From: Anthoceros angustus
Lineage: Eukaryota; Streptophyta; Anthocerotopsida; Anthocerotales; Anthocerotaceae
NCBI GenBank assembly: GCA_010909165.1
Contig: VJWM01000103.1
Coordinates: 124,001-188,000, forward strand
DNA: 64,000 nt
Direction of reading: 5' to 3'
Under the pieces are notes generated by a model, which saw nothing but the letters and a program-made list of their open reading frames with translations, was not told the origin of the DNA and searched no databases. This document shows, one piece after another, positions 1 to 9,699 of the stretch; the stretch's first letter is position 1; every line of letters starts with the position of its first letter. Made by a program: the position numbers and the translations under genes.

Positions 1-143
1 AAGAGCATATCAATGTTACAGGTGCGAGCAGCGATTCTCGTGACACCCTTAAAGAACCGGAAGAGCATACCACTGTTACACTGTGCAACTCGATATGGAA
101 GCACTCTGAACGGAACTTCCTGGCTGGTAAAATGCGGGCCAAG

Positions 144-1400
144 TCATGTATAGAGATAGAGTATTCTCTCGAGAGTAGGTACTACGGGATGCCAAAAAGG
201 ACACTAGAAGATACGAGGCACATGGTCTATGCACCAAGGCCCAGAATCCAGATGGAAGTTAAGTGGGGGGTCAGAGAAACCTAGACAAGGAGTACTACGA
301 AACGATTTTTACGAGGCTCGTGAACTACGAAAGTGGAAGGAGAAACCTTCCACGATAATGAATCGATCAACCAAAGAAAAAGGTTTTCTTTGGGTGAGCC
401 GTCTGACAATTTGCCTATTTCTTTTGAGTCGACATAGAGAACCGCAACAAGACGCTATGACTACTCGAAGGGAATTCCCTCCGGTTATGGACCGACTCCC
501 TATGCAGTTTTCTAAAGAATGCGCTTACTAAGGTGATGCTAGGCGATGCTAGCTCTTTAAGAAAGTAGGCAAGGGACCCTCTAAGGCATAAGGAGAGGGC
601 CAAGTCCCGAGGCTTGAGGCCAAGAGAGGGACCAAGGCCAAGGGAGAGGCCTAAGGTCGTTGGCTTGAGGCCAAGAGAGTGACCAAGGCCAAAGGAGAGG
701 CGCAAGTCCCAAGGCGTGAGGCCGAGAGAAAGGACCCAAGATACAAGGAGAGGCACAAGTCCCATGGCGTGAGGCCAAGAGAAAGGACCCAAGGCATAAG
801 GAGAGGCCCAAGTCCCAAGACTTGAGGCCGAGAAGAAAAAGAAAAAGCTCAAGTTCGAGGAGAAACAAGAGTAAAATACTCTTGGGCGCAGGATTTCAAG
901 GGATAAGGGAGGAGAGGATAGCAATGGGTATGTTATCAATCCATTTATTTTCGCAATCTGTTCAAAAATCCCAAGTTAGCTAGCACCCCATCTAGGTACT
1001 GATCCGCCCCAATGGTGCTTAACCGTGGAGTTCCTAGAGCTATCCAACTCACTCATCTCAACCTCTTATCTTTCATAGGGCCTGAGGATTATTTGTATGC
1101 AATATAAACACGCATAGATACTTAGAGGTTTCACTAATCACAATCTAAGCAAGCGGAGTTTGTTAACCTTGATTGAGGTTGTGACTTAGCACTAACCATC
1201 TGGAGTGCATGCCTAGACACACTCAATCGAGAGAGCTACCAACCAGCCATCTCCCGAATCCAAGTCTCGACCAAGAGAGAAGTACGAACACCTCGATTTT
1301 GAAATGCTGGCGGCCTTGAGATGAACCCAATGACTTAATCAACAATCTTTTAAGGATCTATGGTGGCAACACACAAGACACGTCGGTCTTCGGGACAACT
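144..1400 (+). repeat. LTR-like repeat, copy A
   Basis: This block is repeated almost base for base at 1401-2681, a head-to-tail period of about 1257 bp. It contains a purine-rich internal minisatellite (about 570-830, built on 'gaggccaagagag'-like units), a TATA-like 'aatataaaca' near 1101 and a downstream stretch leading towards a gag-like ORF after copy B. Promoter-like signals plus the position before gag suggest a retrotransposon LTR. The LTR reading is inference, because no clear 5' TG or target-site duplication was found. Long frames on the minus strand here are low-complexity readings of the minisatellite. Confidence 0.55.
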
Positions 1401-2681
1401 CATGTATAGAGATAGAGTATTCTCTCGAGAGTAGGTACTACGGGATGCCAAAAAGGACACTAGAAGATACGAGGCACATGGTCTATGCACCAAGGCCCAG
1501 AATCCAGATGGAAGTTAAGTGGGGGGTCAGAGAAACCTAGACAAGGAGTACTACGAAACGATTTTTTTGCAGTAGCTCAGCGGAACTCTGAAAAGTGGAA
1601 GGAGAAACCTTCCACGATAATGGATCAGTCAACCAAAGAAAAAAGGTTTTCTTTGGGTGAACGCTTGCCCGACCGACTTGCCTATTTCTTTTGAGTCGAC
1701 ATAGAGAACCGCAACAAGACGCTATGACTACTCGAAGGGAATTCCCTCCGGTTATGGACCGACTCCCTATGCAGTTTTCTAAAGAATGCGCTTACTAAGG
1801 TGATGCTAGGCGATGCTAGCTCTTTAAGAAAGTAGGCAAGGGACCCTCTAAGGCATAAGGAGAGGGCCAAGTCCTGAGGCTTGAGGCCAAGAGAGGGGAC
1901 CAAGGCCAAGGGAGAGGCCTAAGGTCGTTGGCTTGAGGCCAAGAGAGTGACCAAGGCCAAAGGAGAGGCGCAAGTCCCAAGGCGTGAGGCCGAGAGAAAG
2001 GACCCAAGATACAAGGAGAGGCACAAGTCCCATGGCGTGAGGCCAAGAGAAAGGACCCAAGGCATAAGGAGAGGCCCAAGTCCCAAGACTTGAGGCCGAG
2101 AAGAAAAAGAAAAAGCTCAAGTTCGAGGAGAAACAAGAGTAAAATACTCTTGGGCGCAGGATTTCAAGGGATAAGGGAGGAGAGGATAGCAATGGGTATG
2201 TTATCAATCCATTTATTGCAATTCATTCAAAAATCCCAAGTTAGCTAGCACCCCATCTAGGTACTGATCCGCCCCAATGGTGCTTAACCGTGGAGTTCCT
2301 AGAGCTATCCAACTCACTCATCTCAACCTCTTATCTTTCATAGGGCCTGAGGATTATTTGTATGCAATATAAACACGCATAGATACTTAGAGGTTTCACT
2401 AATCACAATCTAAGCAAGCGGAGTTTGTTAACCTTGATTGAGGGTTGTGACTTAGCACTAACCATCCTGGAGTGCATGCCTAGACACACTCAATCCAGAC
2501 GGAGCTACCAACCAGCCAGCCCATCGGAGCGAATTCGAAGTCTCGACCAAGAGAGAGAAGTACGAACACCTCGATTTTGGTACTGGCGAAGCGCAGATGA
2601 ACCCAATGACTTAATCAACAATCTTTTAAGGATCTATGAGTGGCAACACACAAGACACGTCAGTGCTGCCGGGACAACTCA
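1401..2681 (+). repeat. LTR-like repeat, copy B
   Basis: Second tandem copy of the preceding block, with small indels and substitutions. The minisatellite is at about 1830-2095 and the TATA-like 'atataaac' at about 2367-2374. It ends just before the gag-like ORF at 2768, where the U5/leader of a 5' LTR would lie. Adjacent LTR-LTR arrangements can arise by recombination between elements or from two-LTR circles, but a plain tandem duplication is equally possible. Confidence 0.55.
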
Positions 2682-2767
2682 GTGGAAGCGATAGCGAAGA
2701 GGACTTCTCTCTAGGAGCTGCCAAGATGGGAGGAGACAAGGATCGAATGGAGTTGTTCACGGAATGA

Positions 2768-3181
2768 GTGGGCACCTTGCCACTGGAGGACTTCATCGAG
2801 AAGTATGATGCAGTGTGCGTGAAGATGGAATCGAAGACCCGATACACGAAGCGATACAACTTCATCCAAATGCCGAAGTACTTGGGGGATGAAGCATTAG
2901 TGTGCTATCGAGAGCACAAGGTGAGGTTGTTGAGTGGCACATCTGAAGGACCAGTGAGTAGCACTTCGAGCTCCGCAGGAACTAGTACACCTACAGTAGA
3001 AACTGGAACACTTGCGGTAAGAACCAGTGCACCAAGTGGGCAAGATCCCATCGAAGAGATGTTTGACCTCTTCCGGCTGGAGTTTCCTGCAAGCACGGAT
3101 GAGAAGATCTCCGAGCTAACACACTTCAAGATGAAGTCAGGCAAGACTGCGAGGATGGCTTATCGAAAATCAACCAGTTAG
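2768..3181 (+). pseudogene. gag-like fragment of an LTR retrotransposon
   Basis: A 137-codon frame starts shortly after the LTR-like repeat. It has a charged N-terminus (LEDFIEKYDAV), a Ser/Thr-rich linker in the middle and a C-terminal segment (IEEMFDLFRLEFP, then LTHFKMKSGKTARMAY) with the look of retrotransposon capsid helices. There is no zinc knuckle, protease or polymerase downstream before the sequence changes to GC-rich DNA at about 3.35 kb, so the element is truncated. The family assignment rests on context and weak resemblance only. It is unlikely to be a functional host gene. Confidence 0.4.
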
Positions 3182-3218
3182 TACATGACACCAAGATCAT
3201 CAGTAACCGACTGGCTGT

Positions 3219-3350
3219 AGCTAGCATCTCCTTAGCAAGCCTAGCATGTCTAGCAAGCCTATCACACTAAGCCTAGCACGTCCTAGCATCGCCTAGTACA
3301 CTAAGCCTAGCACGGCCTAGCATCGCCTAGTACTCTAAGCCTAGCACGGC
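3219..3350. repeat. 'cctagcac' short-repeat tract, left
   Basis: Irregular array of 'aagcctagcac', 'gcctagcatcgcctag' and related words. A tract of the same vocabulary lies at 9563-9690, so the two bracket the GC-rich degenerate element between them. This suggests the element inserted into, or carries, this simple repeat. Confidence 0.6.
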
Positions 3351-4222
3351 TGTGGACGACGGACTCTCCTTGGGGTTAGGAAATAAGCCGGGTTTGTTTT
3401 TTTTCGTAGGTATGGAGTGTAAAATAAGACGGAAAGGGAGGAATAAGCACGGACGATACTCCGGACTACACTCCGGACTCCGGGGTAGGTAGCGGACCCT
3501 GGAGCCCACTCCGAAGGACTCCGAACCACGCACCGGAGTATTAGGATAAGTCCGGACTCCACTCCGGATCAAAACGGGATAACTACGCCAAGTAAGGTAA
3601 CTTAGAAGTTGGAGCGTGAGTTAGACAGGGCGGCGCCACGTGGATGGTCTTGAGTGGTGAGCGGGCATGCGGCGGACGGGGCCGTAGCATTGCCAGTGGC
3701 CGTTATAGCGGTATTCACGCTCCGTGTACCGTGCAGCGTAAGGCCAGAGTAGGCGGAAGCGTAAGGTGAGAGTAAGCCATGCAAACTCTTGACAGTTACG
3801 GACAGCGAAGAGCCGCCCTTCCGCGCGGCGGTTACTTCCGACGGAGAAAAGAGGCGGAGGTCATTCTTCCAAACAACTTCGCGGCGAGTTTCGCATTCTC
3901 TCGCGCTCAGACACCCGGCTCTCTGGCGTTGTCTTTTTGATCGCTCCGGCATCCTTCGGCGCAGTTCGACTTGGCGAGTGAAACAAGCGACCGCGGCCGG
4001 GAGGCGGAGATTGTGGAGCTTCACGCCTCAGCCAGGGGACCGAAGGAGTGCGAAGATGGGACCCAAGAAAGCGGCGGAGGCGTGGGAGCCATGGCGCTTG
4101 GTGGAGCGCAACATCGTCAGCGCTACGGACTTGATCCGTGGGCGGAGGAGGCGGGGAGCCGGTGAAGGAATGGCACTGGACATTTTCAGGCCGTCGGACC
4201 TTGGCGTCGCCTTAGTCCGAGA

Positions 4223-5233
4223 ATGCCGAAAATGTTGGCGGCCAACAAGGAGGTCCGATCCAAGAACCTGCGGGAGGACCCTAGGAGGTGGACCGTGGAG
4301 GTCCTAAGGACGGATTACAATCGCCCAGCAGAAGAAATTGGGGGCGTAGTTCCGGAGCCCCTCAAGGCAAGAGGAAAGATAAAGGCGGCAAAGGCGGCAA
4401 TGCTAAAGCCAGGGACGCAACGGACAACCAACGGCTGGCTGATGTCGGATTTGTTGGACAGGAGGGTGAGAGCAGTGGCCAGGATCATTGTCCACTGGAA
4501 CATGCTCACCAAGGTAGATCACCTTGGTGATAATCTACTGGTGTTCCTGCATGCTCTGCAGAGGGGAAAGAGGGCAGACTGGGGGAGGATCATCTTCGCC
4601 AGGGTCAATCAGGAAGCTCGCAAGCTGAGGTGCGAGAAGCCCCCTCCGTCGGCGTTATCGCCGTTTTTGATTCATGTGTGGGGGCACGCGAACCTCCTGA
4701 AGGAGGGTGAAGAGGCAGCACTCACAGAAGGCGCCGCTCTGGGAGGCGGAGGAAGCGCGAGGCGAGGCCCGATTCGGAGTAAGGGTCCGGGAGGAGGGCA
4801 GGAGGATTCCAGACTCCATACGCTGGGCGGACCCCTCGCCACCGAAGTGTGGAGGACATCACTTCTCTCCTCCTGGTGCCCCGGGGCCGGCCGGCGGGAG
4901 GCGGCCACAGACGGGAGTTGGCGGCTCCGGCTCGGCGGGAGGCGGGAAGAGGCGGCCACGACAACGGCGGTGAGCCCGGCGGAGGCGGGAAGAGGCGGGC
5001 CGGTGGAGGAGGCGAGCCCAGGGCGGTGCCGTGCCCTTGCCCCGCAGCGGGTGGCAAGAAGCGGAGGAGGCGAGGCGGAGGAGGCCCGGAGGCGGCCCAG
5101 GAGGCGGGAGGCCATTGGCGGCAGCCTCACGGGCTGTCCTCTCTCCGGGAGGCAAAGGGCCAGCTCCGGACCTTCACCACCTCAAGCCCGGGAGGAAAAG
5201 AGCCGAGAAGGAGTTAGCGGCCAAGAGGGCTAA
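4223..5233 (+). pseudogene. Possible gag/plant-mobile-domain-like ORF
   Basis: A 336-codon frame. The first 155 residues are normal-looking sequence with helices (RRWTVEVLRTDYNRP; RVRAVARIIVHWNML; LLVFLHALQRGKRADWGRII) resembling the N-terminal domains of plant retroelement or transposon-derived proteins. From about residue 160 the frame turns into Gly/Ala/Arg-rich GC sequence, suggesting that real coding ends near 4690 and the rest is an accidental open frame. The exact family is not recognised. The start could be further upstream, since the plus strand is open from 3789 in another frame. Confidence 0.3.
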
Positions 5234-6196
5234 GGAAGGGAGGCCGGACCACTCGGGACCTAAGAGTCTGATTAGGTCCGAGAGCCAGTCCGGACTCCAT
5301 ACGCTGGGCGGAGGCGGAGGAGGCGGAGGCCGCCTTGGCGGACCGGAGATGCCGCGCCACAGCGGACTTCTGGGCATCTCCCAGCGGACCGTGGAAGAAG
5401 CGAGTTCTCGCTACCGTCATGGACGGTATGCTTTGGGGTCTCTGCGGAACAGCGGAGAAGACCCAAGAAGTGGAGGCCACCCGGCGGAGGATGGTGGAGC
5501 TTCAAGTGCAGGTAGAGGCGGCCCAGGAGGCGAAGAAGAAGGCAGAGTCCCTCGCCCGAATCGAGGAAGGGAAACGTCGGGAGGCGGAGCGAGAGGTCCG
5601 GACGGTTCGACAAGGCCGGACCAAGGTCCTCCACTGCAACAAATGAGGCATGCGCAGAGGCCCAAGCAGTGAAGACCTCTGCGAGGCGCGGCGGAGGCGG
5701 AGGCGGAGAGGGCTCGCGACACAGTCGAGGCGGCCCTGGACCAACATCGCATCAGGTCCGGACTCGAGGCGAGGCGGAGGCGGAAGGTCGATCGGGATCA
5801 CTACCACGTGATCGGGCCGGTGGAGGAGGCTGGAGGAAGCCGAGTCGGGACCTAAGAGTCTGATTAGGTCCGGACTCGAGGCGAGGCTGGAGCAAGCACG
5901 AGCCGTGAGGAGGCCCGGAGGTCGGCACCGGGAAATAGGGGACCTCGGTCAGGACTCGAGGCGGAGGCGGAGGCGGGCGAGGCTGGAAGGCAACAAGGAC
6001 ACAGGCTGCAACTCCAAGACGACGGAAGCAGGGATTCTCAACGAGAGAATCCAAGACTTGAGTGGGAGATAGGCGCCTCCGGCTTGAAGACGGAGGAGAA
6101 TAGGCGGCGGTCCAAGGAGTTCGACATCGCGAGGCCGGTCGAGGCGGAGGAGGCGGGCTTCGAGAGTCGGACGGGCGCCCGCCCACTGAGAAGGAA

Positions 6197-6583
6197 GTGG
6201 CGGACCTCCGGGAAAGGATGAACGGAGGGATGAGAGCGCTGGAGGAGGAGCAGAGGCTGCTTGTCCGGTTGCGGGAAGCAGAGGGGGAGCTCAGCTCCAT
6301 GGCCAGCAAACTGGCGGAGCTAGAACGACGAAGGGAGGAGGAGCACGTCGAGCAGCAGCAAAGGCTGCAGGAGGTGTCGGAGGCCGCCTTGGCGGCATCA
6401 AGGGAGGCTGCCCGGCTACAATTGGCAAGCCTGGCGGTGGAGACGGCCAAGAGGCCGGACAACACGCCACCGCCGAGCACCTGGAGGAGGAGTACGGTGC
6501 TCCGGCCCATGTGGAGGAGGCAATTCAACAAGTCGATTCCGATTTTGCCTACCACCACGCAGCTTCTCAAGGTGAGGTCTTGA
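6197..6583 (+). pseudogene. Coiled-coil coding remnant
   Basis: A 128-codon frame whose first 85 residues are strongly heptad-like and rich in Glu, Arg, Leu and Ala (LAELERRREEEHVEQQQRL). A similar coiled-coil segment occurs at about 5470-5640 (VEAAQEAKKKAESLARI). After residue 90 the frame degenerates. Coiled coils of this kind occur in gag-like proteins of some plant elements. No enzymatic motif is visible. Part of the surrounding sequence (about 6490-6580) is repeated imperfectly at 6770-6860, showing local duplication. Confidence 0.3.
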
Positions 6584-7179
6584 GCCGCCCTCGGCGGAGG
6601 AGGCGGGCCGTAAGAGTCGGAAGGAGGAGCGAGGGAGGAAGGCCGGACAGATGCCCACGGGACCTTAGGAGGCCGCCTTGGCGGCATCAAGGAGGCTACC
6701 CGGCTACAATTGTGGCTGGCGGTGGAGGCGGGCGGTGGTGGACAACACGCCTTCTTTGGAGCACCTCTGGAGGAGAGTGCAAGGTGCTCGGGCCCATGTG
6801 GAGGAGGCAATTCAACAAGTCGATTCGATTTTGCCTACTACCACGCAGCTTCTCAAAATGGGGTCTTGAGCGCCCTCGGCGGAGGCGGGCTTCGAGAGTC
6901 GGAAGGAGGCGAGGGAGGAAGGCCCGGGGCCAGGACCACGGGACCTTAGGAGGCTTGTTTGGCAGCAGACGGCGGCGGGCGGGCGGGCGGGCGGGCGTGG
7001 AAGGTTGCCGCTTGAGGTAAGCGCTCCGCACCTCACGGGAGAAGGAGGAGGGCCTGGAGGGCCGGAAGGCGACTGGGCAGCACGGAATCACGGGGGGCTC
7101 GGTGGGCGAACCATCGAGAAGTCCACCAAGGGGAAAAACCGCCATGAGTCCGGACCTTGTCCGCCTCCTAAGTCTGGAC

Positions 7180-7495
7180 TCGAGGTCCGGACTCTGAGTG
7201 ACAGACCGGACCCTCGGTCGGCGCGAAGGAGGCCGGGTCAGGCCGACCCGGAGAGGAGCCGGACCGAGGTCCGGACTCAGGAAGGAGGACCAGGTCCGGA
7301 CTCAGAGAGACCGGACCAGGTCCGGACTCGAGAGGACTGAGGTCCGGACTCGAAGAGACCGGACCTCAGTCCGGACTCGAGTCGAGGCCGGACCTCGAGG
7401 TCAAGTCGAGGCCGGGACTCGAGGTCCGGACTCCCGGTCGAGGACCTCGAGGTCCGGACTCGGTCGAGGCGGACCAGGTCCGGACTCGAGGCGGG
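7180..7495. repeat. GGTCCGGACTC minisatellite, first array
   Basis: More than ten imperfect copies of 'gaggtccggactcgag' with spacers such as 'aggccggacc'. The core TCCGGA is palindromic and the unit 'gaggtccggactc' is a near-palindrome. Open frames through this array are Arg/Gly/Pro/Asp-rich in every register, as expected for a repeat rather than a gene. Confidence 0.8.
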
Positions 7496-8289
7496 AGCCT
7501 CAGGCAGGGGAGCAACCGTGGCCCCACGGGAGAGGACCCACTCGGGGCTGGAGGAAGACCTCGTGGTGATCGCGGTCGCCGATCGCCGGTAGCCCAACCC
7601 CGGCTGTGATTCCGGAAGGGAAGGGGTCCCGCGAATCATCCGATTGCGCGCCCAACTGCCGAGCGGGATTGGGCCACCAGCGCCGAGGACAGGACCAAGG
7701 GCATCCCCAGGCCCACCACCGACGACGGAGATAGGAGGAAGGGAATAAGATGGTAGGCGGCCGATTAGGGTACACCGACGGCCACCGTTTCGTAATAGGG
7801 TGTAATAAAGACCGACACGTAGTATAAGAGGGCTGAGGCTACTCTAGTAAAGTATCTTTCTCTTAGGTGTTGATGCCGCGTCTTCTTGCAGGCCCTTTGC
7901 GTGCCTTCTTGTTAACGCGAGTCCCGAGTCGAGACCGGACCGAGGTCCGGACTCGGGAGGCGGTCAAGGTCCGGTGACGGACCTAACGTGTGGTGGTGGG
8001 TGCGGAAGAGCGACTAGGGACCCTTGCTGCAGCAGCCGCCCGGGGCCAGGACCACGGGACCTTAGGAGGCTTGTTTGGCAGCAGCGGCGGCGGGCGGGCG
8101 GGCGGGCGGGCGTGGAAGGTTGCTGCTTGAGGTAAGCTCCGCACCTCACGGGAGAAGGAGGAGGGGCCACAGGAGGGCCGGGGAAGGCGACTGGGCAGCA
8201 CGGAATCACGGGGCTCGGTGGGCGAACCATCGAGAAGTCCACCAAGGGGAAACCCGGGTGCTCGAGTGGGACCTTGTCGCCTCCTAAGT

Positions 8290-8640
8290 CTGGACTCGAG
8301 GTCCAGGACTCTAGTGACAAGGCCGGACCCTCGGTCCCAGGGGCGAAGGCCGGTCAGGCCGGAGGACCCGGAGAGGCCGGACCAGGTCCAGGACTCGGAA
8401 GGAGGCCGGACCACGAGGTCCGGACTCGAGGAGGCCGGACCTGAGGTCCGGACTCGGTCGAGGACCGGACCGAGGTCCGGACTCGAAGAGAGCCGGACCT
8501 CAGGTCCGGACTCAGTCGAGGCCGGACCTCGAGGTCAGGACTCGAGTCGAGGCCGGACCTCGGGGTCCGGACTCGGTCGAGGCGGACCAGTCAGGACTCG
8601 GTCGAGGCCGGACCCGGTCCGGACTCGGGCGAGGGCCTCA
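8290..8640. repeat. GGTCCGGACTC minisatellite, second array
   Basis: Second array of the same unit in the downstream 1.1-kb copy, differing from the first array in copy number and spacer lengths. The two arrays have therefore diverged by unit gain or loss since the larger duplication. Scattered single copies of the word also occur at about 5280, 5755, 5870 and 7930. Confidence 0.8.
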
Positions 8641-9562
8641 GGCTGCACGGGGGGCAAGGTCGGTGGCCCTCTGGGAGAGGACCCTCGGGGCCGGGGAGGA
8701 AGACCTCGTGGTGATCGCGGTCGATCGGACCGGCCCAACTGACGATTAGGGAAGGGAAGGGGTCCCGCGAATCATCCGATTGTGCGCCCATGTCGAGGCG
8801 AGATTGGGCCACCAGCGCCGAGGCAGGACCAAGGGCATCCCAGGCCCAAGCGAAGGAGAAGGAGGAAGGGAATAAGATGGTAGGCGGCCGATTAGGGTAT
8901 CTTGGTGGCCACCATTTCGATAGGGTGTAATAAAGGCGACTTGGGCGTAGTATAAGAGGTGAGGCTACTCTAGTAAAGTATCTTTCTCTTAGGTGTTGAT
9001 GCCGCGTCTTCTTGCAGGCCCTTTGCGTGCCTTCTTGTTAACGCGAGTCCCGAGTCAGCAGTCGTGACTCGGGAGGCGGTCAAGGTCACAGGTGAGACCC
9101 TAACGTGTGGTGGTGGAGTGCGGGGAAGACTAGGACCCTTGCTCGTCGAGGCGGCGGCCGACGGCCGGAACATGTGGCCGGGAGGAACTCGGGAGGCGTC
9201 TGAGCCGGACGGAGAGGCCCGCAGAGCGAGAGAGTCCGACCGCGTAGCCATCCGCGTTCCCGGGCGAAGTGAGTGTAGTGAGAGTGGTGAGAGGAGCGGA
9301 CTAGAGGGATGAGGACGAACTTGAATGACATGACGCGAACGGGTCCTAAGCTTACGCCGGCCGCCGCCGGTGAACGTTGCGGGTAGTTAGGCGTAAAACA
9401 ATGAATAGGTGTGTTGAGACTGAACGGATACTAAGTGAGGTGAGAAACGATTGAAACGTGGCAAACGGAGCCTATCATTCTCTTGGGAGCGGACCCCTTA
9501 CTACAACGGCACGGGATTGTGCGCGCCCAGCTGGCCATCAGCGAAAGTCGCGCCACAACGGC

Positions 9563-9690
9563 CTACCATCGCCTAGCACACTTAGCACACTAGTATGCCT
9601 AACAAGCCTAGCACACTAAGCCTTGCGTGGCATAGCATCGCCTAACTTGCCTAGCAAGCTTATCAATCCTAGCACGCCTATCTAGCGTAC
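9563..9690. repeat. 'cctagcac' short-repeat tract, right
   Basis: Irregular repeats of 'gcctagcac', 'aagcctagcac' and 'gcctagca', matching the vocabulary of 3219-3350 on the other side of the GC-rich element. Confidence 0.6.
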
Positions 9691-9699
9691 ACATGAGAT

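Larger units (their letters stand above)
6923..9145. repeat. Two direct ~1.1-kb copies (period ~1116 bp)
   Basis: A unit starting 'cccggggccaggaccacgg' at 6923 recurs at 8039 and the match continues to about 8030 and 9145 respectively. Each unit contains a run of 'ggcgggcgggcgg', a GGTCCGGACTC-type minisatellite, a TATA-like 'agtataagag' (about 7821 and 8949), then 'ctctagtaaagtatctttc' and 'ggtgttgatgccgcgtctt'. The order GC-rich array, TATA, constant leader looks like LTR U3-R, so these may be adjacent LTRs. No bounding target duplication was found. Confidence 0.6.
3360..9480 (+). mobile_element. GC-rich degenerate retroelement region
   Basis: Base composition shifts sharply to GC-rich here and returns to average after about 9.48 kb. 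The plus strand carries broken coding remnants: a gag- or mobile-domain-like frame at 4223-4690 and coiled-coil frames at 5335-5646 and 6197-6583. These are followed by a 1.1-kb direct duplication with TATA-like words. No reverse transcriptase, integrase or protease motif was seen. The best reading is a decayed, possibly non-autonomous LTR element. Many open frames on both strands are side effects of high GC. Confidence 0.45.

Noticed and set aside
415-939. Minus-strand frames of 95-174 codons rich in Leu, Gly, Ser and Trp
   Set aside because: They translate the purine-rich minisatellite inside the LTR-like repeat and recur identically in the second copy.
7180-8640. Regularly spaced GGTCCGGACTC repeats resembling a CRISPR array
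   Set aside because: Spacers are not unique, being variants of the repeat itself, unit length varies and the host is a plant. It is a minisatellite.
3602-9331. Many long open frames on both strands of the GC-rich region
   Set aside because: High GC suppresses stops in all frames; the translations are low-complexity Arg/Gly/Pro/Ala without domains, apart from the few remnants listed.
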